DNA of 64,000 nucleotides from Streptomyces longwoodensis (lineage in GTDB: Bacteria; Actinomycetota; Actinomycetes; Streptomycetales; Streptomycetaceae), in the NCBI RefSeq assembly GCF_001514125.1, contig NZ_KQ948559.1:46542-110541 (forward strand), read 5' to 3'. Below the pieces are notes generated by a model that was not told the origin of the DNA, did no database searches, and saw only the letters and a program-made list of their open reading frames with translations. The translations under genes and the position numbers were made by a program. Below, piece by piece: positions 60,763-64,000 of this stretch (its first letter is position 1; every line of letters begins with the position of its first letter).

Positions 60763-62145
60763 ATGAGGCTCGCGACTCCTGCCCGAAGCGTGGGCGCGCT
60801 GCTGGCCGCGCTGGCGCTCGCCGTGCTGACCGTGCTCTCGGCGGGCGCCCCGCGCGCCGGTGCCGCCACCGGCGTCTCGCAGATCGCCGAGGCCCTGCGC
60901 GAGAGCCCGGTCTACGTCGACCCGGCCGCGTCCGCCCAGCTGTCCCCGGCGGACGCGCAGGCCCTGCGCAAGCGCATCGAGGACGCCGGCAAGCCGGTCT
61001 TCGTCGCCGTCCTGCCCGCCGATCACCCGACCCGGAACCTCTTCACCGACCTGCGCACCGCCACCGGCATCACCGGGGTGTACGCGATCCGCCTGGGCGA
61101 CCGGTTCGACGCCCGCGCGGACTCCTCGGTGCTGCCGAACGCGGCCGTGCGCAACCTGGTCACCAGCGTCCAGGGCGACGGCGACGCGGCCACCCAGCTC
61201 ACCGACTTCACCGAGCGGGCCGTGGCCCACATGGGCGGCCGGGCGCCCGCCGGCTGGAGGGGCACCTCCGGCGGCACCGGCATCTCCACCACGGCGCTGG
61301 TCACCACCGGCGCGGTCCTGGTCGCGGGCGGCGCGGGCGCGTACGCCCTGGTCAGCCGCAACCGGCGGCGCCGCGCCCAGGAGCAGCGGGCGGCGCTGGA
61401 GCGGCTGCGGGTGGTCGTCGACGAGGACATCACCGCGTTCGGCGAGGAACTGGACCGCCTGGAGTTCCACCCCGCCGAGCCGGGCGCCGACGACGCGATG
61501 CGCGCCGACTACGAGCGCGCGCTGGACGCCTACGACCAGGCCAAGTCGGCCATGGCCGCCGCGACCCGGCCCGAGGACGTCCGCGCGGTCACCCAGGCGC
61601 TGGAGGACGGCCGCTTCTCGCTGGCCCGGCTGGCCGCCCGGCGCGAGCACCGGCCCCTGCCCGAGCGCCGCCCGCCCTGCTTCTTCGACCCCCGGCACGG
61701 CCCCTCGGTGACCGACGCGGTGTGGAGCCCGCCCGGCGGCGCGGCCCGCGAGGTCCCGGTGTGCGCGGCGGACGCCGCCCGGCTGGCCGACGGCCGCGAC
61801 CCGGCCGTGCGCGAGGTGGACAGCGACTTCGGCCGCCGCCCCTACTGGGACGCGGGCCCGGCCTACGGCCCGTGGGCGGGCGGCTACTTCGGCGGCTACG
61901 GCGGCGGCCTGCTGCCGGGCCTGCTGGTCGGCACGATGCTGGGCAGCATGATGGCCACGCCGTCCTACGCGGCCGCGTACGGCGCCGGCTACGGCGACTT
62001 CGACACCTTCGGCGGCGGCTACCAGGGCGGCGACGTCTCGGGGGCCGACTTCGATCCGGGTGACTTCGGCGATTTCGGCGGCGGGGGCGGCGGCGGGGAC
62101 TTCGGAGGGGGCGGGGGCGGCGGCGACTTCGGCGGGGGCTTCTGA
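60763..62145 (+). CDS. Exported TPM-like membrane protein with Gly-rich tail
   Basis: A 460-residue protein. A signal peptide (1-36) is followed by a domain (about 40-165) resembling the TPM (phosphatase-like) or related extracytoplasmic fold, with Pro-Val-Tyr-Val-Asp-Pro and Val-Phe-Val-Ala-Val-Leu. One membrane helix (about 178-198) follows, then Arg-rich positive residues, a cytoplasmic coiled region (about 205-295), a Cys-containing part (Pro-Pro-Cys-Phe-Phe-Asp), and a Gly/Phe/Asp repeat tail (about 370-460). Function unknown. The Gly-Phe-Asp tail may be disordered or self-associating. Confidence 0.78.
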   Translation: MRLATPARSVGALLAALALAVLTVLSAGAPRAGAATGVSQIAEALRESPVYVDPAASAQLSPADAQALRKRIEDAGKPVFVAVLPADHPTRNLFTDLRTATGITGVYAIRLGDRFDARADSSVLPNAAVRNLVTSVQGDGDAATQLTDFTERAVAHMGGRAPAGWRGTSGGTGISTTALVTTGAVLVAGGAGAYALVSRNRRRRAQEQRAALERLRVVVDEDITAFGEELDRLEFHPAEPGADDAMRADYERALDAYDQAKSAMAAATRPEDVRAVTQALEDGRFSLARLAARREHRPLPERRPPCFFDPRHGPSVTDAVWSPPGGAAREVPVCAADAARLADGRDPAVREVDSDFGRRPYWDAGPAYGPWAGGYFGGYGGGLLPGLLVGTMLGSMMATPSYAAAYGAGYGDFDTFGGGYQGGDVSGADFDPGDFGDFGGGGGGGDFGGGGGGGDFGGGF

Positions 62146-62170
62146 CGCCGGCCCGGCGCTGGCGCGCGCG

Positions 62171-62218
62171 ACGACGAGCGCCCGTCGACCCCGCGGTGCG
62201 GGGGACGGGCGCTCGTCG
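62171..62218. terminator. Terminator between TPM-like and YceI genes
   Basis: CGACGAGCGCCCGT (62172-62185) pairs with ACGGGCGCTCGTCG (62205-62218), and an inner stem ACCCCGC/GCGGGG is also possible. It lies between convergent genes and can stop both. Confidence 0.75.
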
Positions 62219-62244
62219 GTGCTGCGGGCGGTGCCGGGCCGGCG

Positions 62245-62853
62245 TCAGGCGGCGCGGATCGCCGAGATGTCGAAGGTGAGCTTGATCTTGTCGGAGACCA
62301 GCACGCCACCCGTCTCCAGCGCGGCGTTCCAGGTCAGGCCCCAGTCGGAGCGCAGGATCTCCGCCTTGCCCTCGAAGCCGACGCGCTCGTTGCCGAACGG
62401 GTCCTTGGCGGCGCCGTTGAACTCCAGGTCGATGGTGAGCGGCTTGGTCACGCCGAGCAGGCTGAGCTCGCCGGTGATGCGGTAGTCGTCGCCGCCCAGG
62501 GCCTCCGCGCCGGTGGAGCGGAAGGTCATCGTCGGGAACTCCTCGATCTTGAAGAAGTCCGCGCTCTTCAGGTGGCCGTCACGGTCGGCGGACCCGGTGT
62601 CGATGCTGTCCATCCGCACGTCGAGGGTGGCGGTCGAGCGCGCGGGGTCGGTGCCGTCCAGGTGCAGCGCGCCGGTGAAGTCGGTGAACTTGCCCTTGAC
62701 GTTGGTCACCATGGCGTGCCGGGCGACGAAACCGATCGTGGAATGCGCCGGGTCGATCGTGTAGTCACCGGTGAGGGCGGCCAGGTCCGGGTTCACGGCG
62801 GTGGCCTCGGGGGTGGCGGTGGTGGTGTCGCTCTTGCGGCCGAAGATGCTCAT
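62245..62853 (-). CDS. YceI-family protein
   Basis: A 202-residue YceI-like lipocalin-fold protein, a family that binds polyprenyl-type lipids. Marks: Tyr-Thr-Ile-Asp-Pro-Ala-His-Ser-Thr-Ile-Gly-Phe, Val-Lys-Gly-Lys-Phe, Phe-Pro-Thr-Met-Thr-Phe-Arg-Ser, and Arg-Ser-Asp-Trp-Gly-Leu. It has no signal peptide, unlike E. coli YceI, so it acts in the cytoplasm. AAGGAG (minus strand) gives a strong ribosome site. A perfect palindrome in front of the gene suggests a MarR- or TetR-type repressor encoded outside the window. Confidence 0.9.
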   Translation of the reverse strand: MSIFGRKSDTTTATPEATAVNPDLAALTGDYTIDPAHSTIGFVARHAMVTNVKGKFTDFTGALHLDGTDPARSTATLDVRMDSIDTGSADRDGHLKSADFFKIEEFPTMTFRSTGAEALGGDDYRITGELSLLGVTKPLTIDLEFNGAAKDPFGNERVGFEGKAEILRSDWGLTWNAALETGGVLVSDKIKLTFDISAIRAA

Positions 62854-63239
62854 GGGGTGCTCCTTGGGGACGGGAGGGTGTTCCGTTGAATGTTCAACGA
62901 CCTCAACGAGAACGACCCTAGACCTATTCCGTTCAAGTTTCAACATCATTCGCAGCGTGTCGTCGGCGTGACGCCGGGTGCCCGTCGGACGGCCCCCGGA
63001 GGACCGGATAGGCTCGGGGGATCACTCCACTGGGCGCCGCCCGTTCCCCTCTCATTCTCCCGCGCGCGCGGCCCCCTGCCAGCGGGCGCTTTGTGCCACC
63101 CCTACAACCGGCACACCCCCTGAGCAGTCGGAAAGCCTGCATCCCGGCCGAGTTCTGTCCGGTGGTACCAGGAAAACGCTCCGGAGACTGTACGGAGTCG
63201 ACGGCTCGCTTTCCCCGGTGGGCTTCGTAAGGTCACTAC
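62854..63239. other. Non-coding gap between YceI and accB
   Basis: These 386 bases hold no gene I can support. The YceI side is AT-richer and carries a palindrome; the accB side has a small hairpin (CTCCG 63179-63183 / CGGAG 63193-63197) and AAGG 8 bases before the accB ATG. Both promoters of the divergent genes must lie here. Confidence 0.7.
62885..62898. promoter_or_regulatory. GTTGAA-TG-TTCAAC operator-like palindrome
   Basis: A perfect 14-base palindrome 32 bases upstream of the YceI start. A related half-repeat, GTTCAAGTTTCAAC, lies at 62931-62944. Both suggest a regulator binding TTGAA half sites. Confidence 0.55.
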
Positions 63240-64000
63240 ATGACCGTTTTGGAAGAGACGACGGGTGAGCCGACCGGTGAGCCGACCGACGCGCGCGGGC
63301 GCGTGGCGGAGCTGCACGAGATCCGTGCGCAAGCACTCGCCGGACCGAGCGAGCGGGCGACCCAGGCGCAGCACGCCAAGGGCAAGCTGACCGCCCGGGA
63401 GCGGATCGAGCTGCTGCTGGACCCCGGCTCCTTCCAGGAGGTCGAGCAGCTGCGCCGGCACCGGGCCACCGGCTTCGGCCTGGAGACCAAGAAGCCGTAC
63501 ACCGACGGTGTGATCACCGGCTGGGGCACGGTGGAGGGCCGCACGGTCTTCGTCTACGCCCACGACTTCCGCATCTTCGGCGGCGCGCTCGGCGAGGCCC
63601 ACGCCACGAAGATCCACAAGATCATGGACATGGCCATCGCGGCCGGTGCCCCGCTGGTCTCCCTCAACGACGGCGCCGGCGCCCGCATCCAGGAGGGCGT
63701 CTCCGCCCTCGCCGGGTACGGCGGCATCTTCCAGCGCAACACCAAGGCCTCCGGCGTCATCCCGCAGATCTCGGTGATGCTCGGCCCGTGCGCGGGCGGC
63801 GCCGCCTACAGCCCGGCGCTGACCGACTTCGTGTTCATGGTCCGCGAGACCTCGCAGATGTTCATCACCGGCCCCGACGTGGTCAAGGCGGTCACCGGCG
63901 AGGAGATCACCCAGAACGGCCTGGGCGGCGCCGACGTGCACGCCGAGACCTCGGGGGTGTGCCACTTCGCCTACGACGACGAGGAGACCTGCATCGCCGA
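63240..64000 (+). CDS. accB: Acyl-CoA carboxylase beta (carboxyltransferase) subunit, partial
   Basis: The first 253 residues of a biotin-dependent carboxyltransferase subunit; the gene runs past the window end (full family length is about 530). It transfers carboxyl from carboxybiotin to acetyl- or propionyl-CoA, giving malonyl- or methylmalonyl-CoA. Marks: Ala-Lys-Gly-Lys-Leu-Thr-Ala-Arg-Glu-Arg-Ile near residue 46, Asp-Phe-Arg-Ile-Phe-Gly-Gly-Ala-Leu-Gly-Glu near 109, the first oxyanion segment Gly-Ala-Gly-Ala-Arg-Ile-Gln-Glu-Gly, and Gly-Pro-Cys-Ala-Gly-Gly-Ala-Ala-Tyr. Context recalls accB of S. coelicolor (from memory). The N-terminus holds a Gly-Glu-Pro-Thr repeat. Confidence 0.92.
   Translation, partial: MTVLEETTGEPTGEPTDARGRVAELHEIRAQALAGPSERATQAQHAKGKLTARERIELLLDPGSFQEVEQLRRHRATGFGLETKKPYTDGVITGWGTVEGRTVFVYAHDFRIFGGALGEAHATKIHKIMDMAIAAGAPLVSLNDGAGARIQEGVSALAGYGGIFQRNTKASGVIPQISVMLGPCAGGAAYSPALTDFVFMVRETSQMFITGPDVVKAVTGEEITQNGLGGADVHAETSGVCHFAYDDEETCIA

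Overview
The window is a stretch of high-GC actinobacterial chromosome, almost certainly Streptomyces. The reasons are the extreme third-position GC, GTG starts, translationally coupled genes, many TetR, LuxR and PucR regulators, secreted glycoside hydrolases, and a single rare TTA codon. From memory the gene order resembles the conserved core region of S. coelicolor that carries ligA, gatCAB, ilvBNC, serA, leuB, ilvE, cimA and accB; this could not be checked here. I see no tRNA, rRNA, CRISPR array, insertion sequence or prophage.

Layout. 1-3.1 kb: a WYL regulator divergent from a TIGR03086-type protein, then a FabR-like TetR divergent from two small membrane proteins. 3.1-12.2 kb: cysteine desulfurase and mnmA/trmU (tRNA thiolation) with an exported amidase on the opposite strand between them, then small enzymes (alpha/beta hydrolase, DUF427, LOG family, SDR), a MetE-like protein and ligA. 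12.4-14.7 kb: a membrane GGDEF-EAL protein (probable RmdB orthologue) carrying the only TTA codon I found in a gene. 15-16.6 kb: a TetR/DUF4267/cupin group with three matching operators. 16.6-20.2 kb: gatC-gatA-small protein-gatB. 20.3-31.1 kb: accessory genes (MMPL exporter, a giant ATPase-LuxR regulator, a sugar-dehydrogenase lipoprotein, aldo/keto reductase, 2-hydroxyacid dehydrogenase) and a 16-bp tandem repeat. 31.2-34.6 kb: a second c-di-GMP protein (probable CdgE) with an intact GGDEF and a decayed EAL domain.

34.6-47.3 kb is mainly amino-acid metabolism: ilvB-ilvN-ilvC behind a transcription attenuator, serA, a PucR regulator divergent from the two proline-catabolism genes, leuB and ilvE. 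47.3-53 kb holds an unusual operon: an NCS1 permease divergent from a fused urease gamma-beta subunit, a divergent urease alpha subunit, an agmatine-deiminase-family enzyme and a TetR regulator, with no urease accessory genes. 53.1-54.9 kb: cimA behind a second attenuator whose leader peptide has two adjacent Ile codons. 55-62 kb: a GPP34 protein, a divergent pair of secreted glycosidases (GH30 with a ricin-type lectin domain; GH3 with Calx-beta) and a TPM-like exported protein. The window ends with a YceI protein and the start of accB, which runs off the edge.

How the parts fit. IlvBNC, IlvE, LeuB and CimA together cover most branched-chain amino-acid synthesis, and two of these loci show the same control design: leader peptide, hairpin right after its stop codon, then an intrinsic terminator. 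The urease-like operon is the best candidate for an undescribed system. Its metal ligands are conserved, but the active-site flap and pocket segments differ from ordinary urease, and its neighbours point to a guanidino, ureido or carbamoyl substrate.
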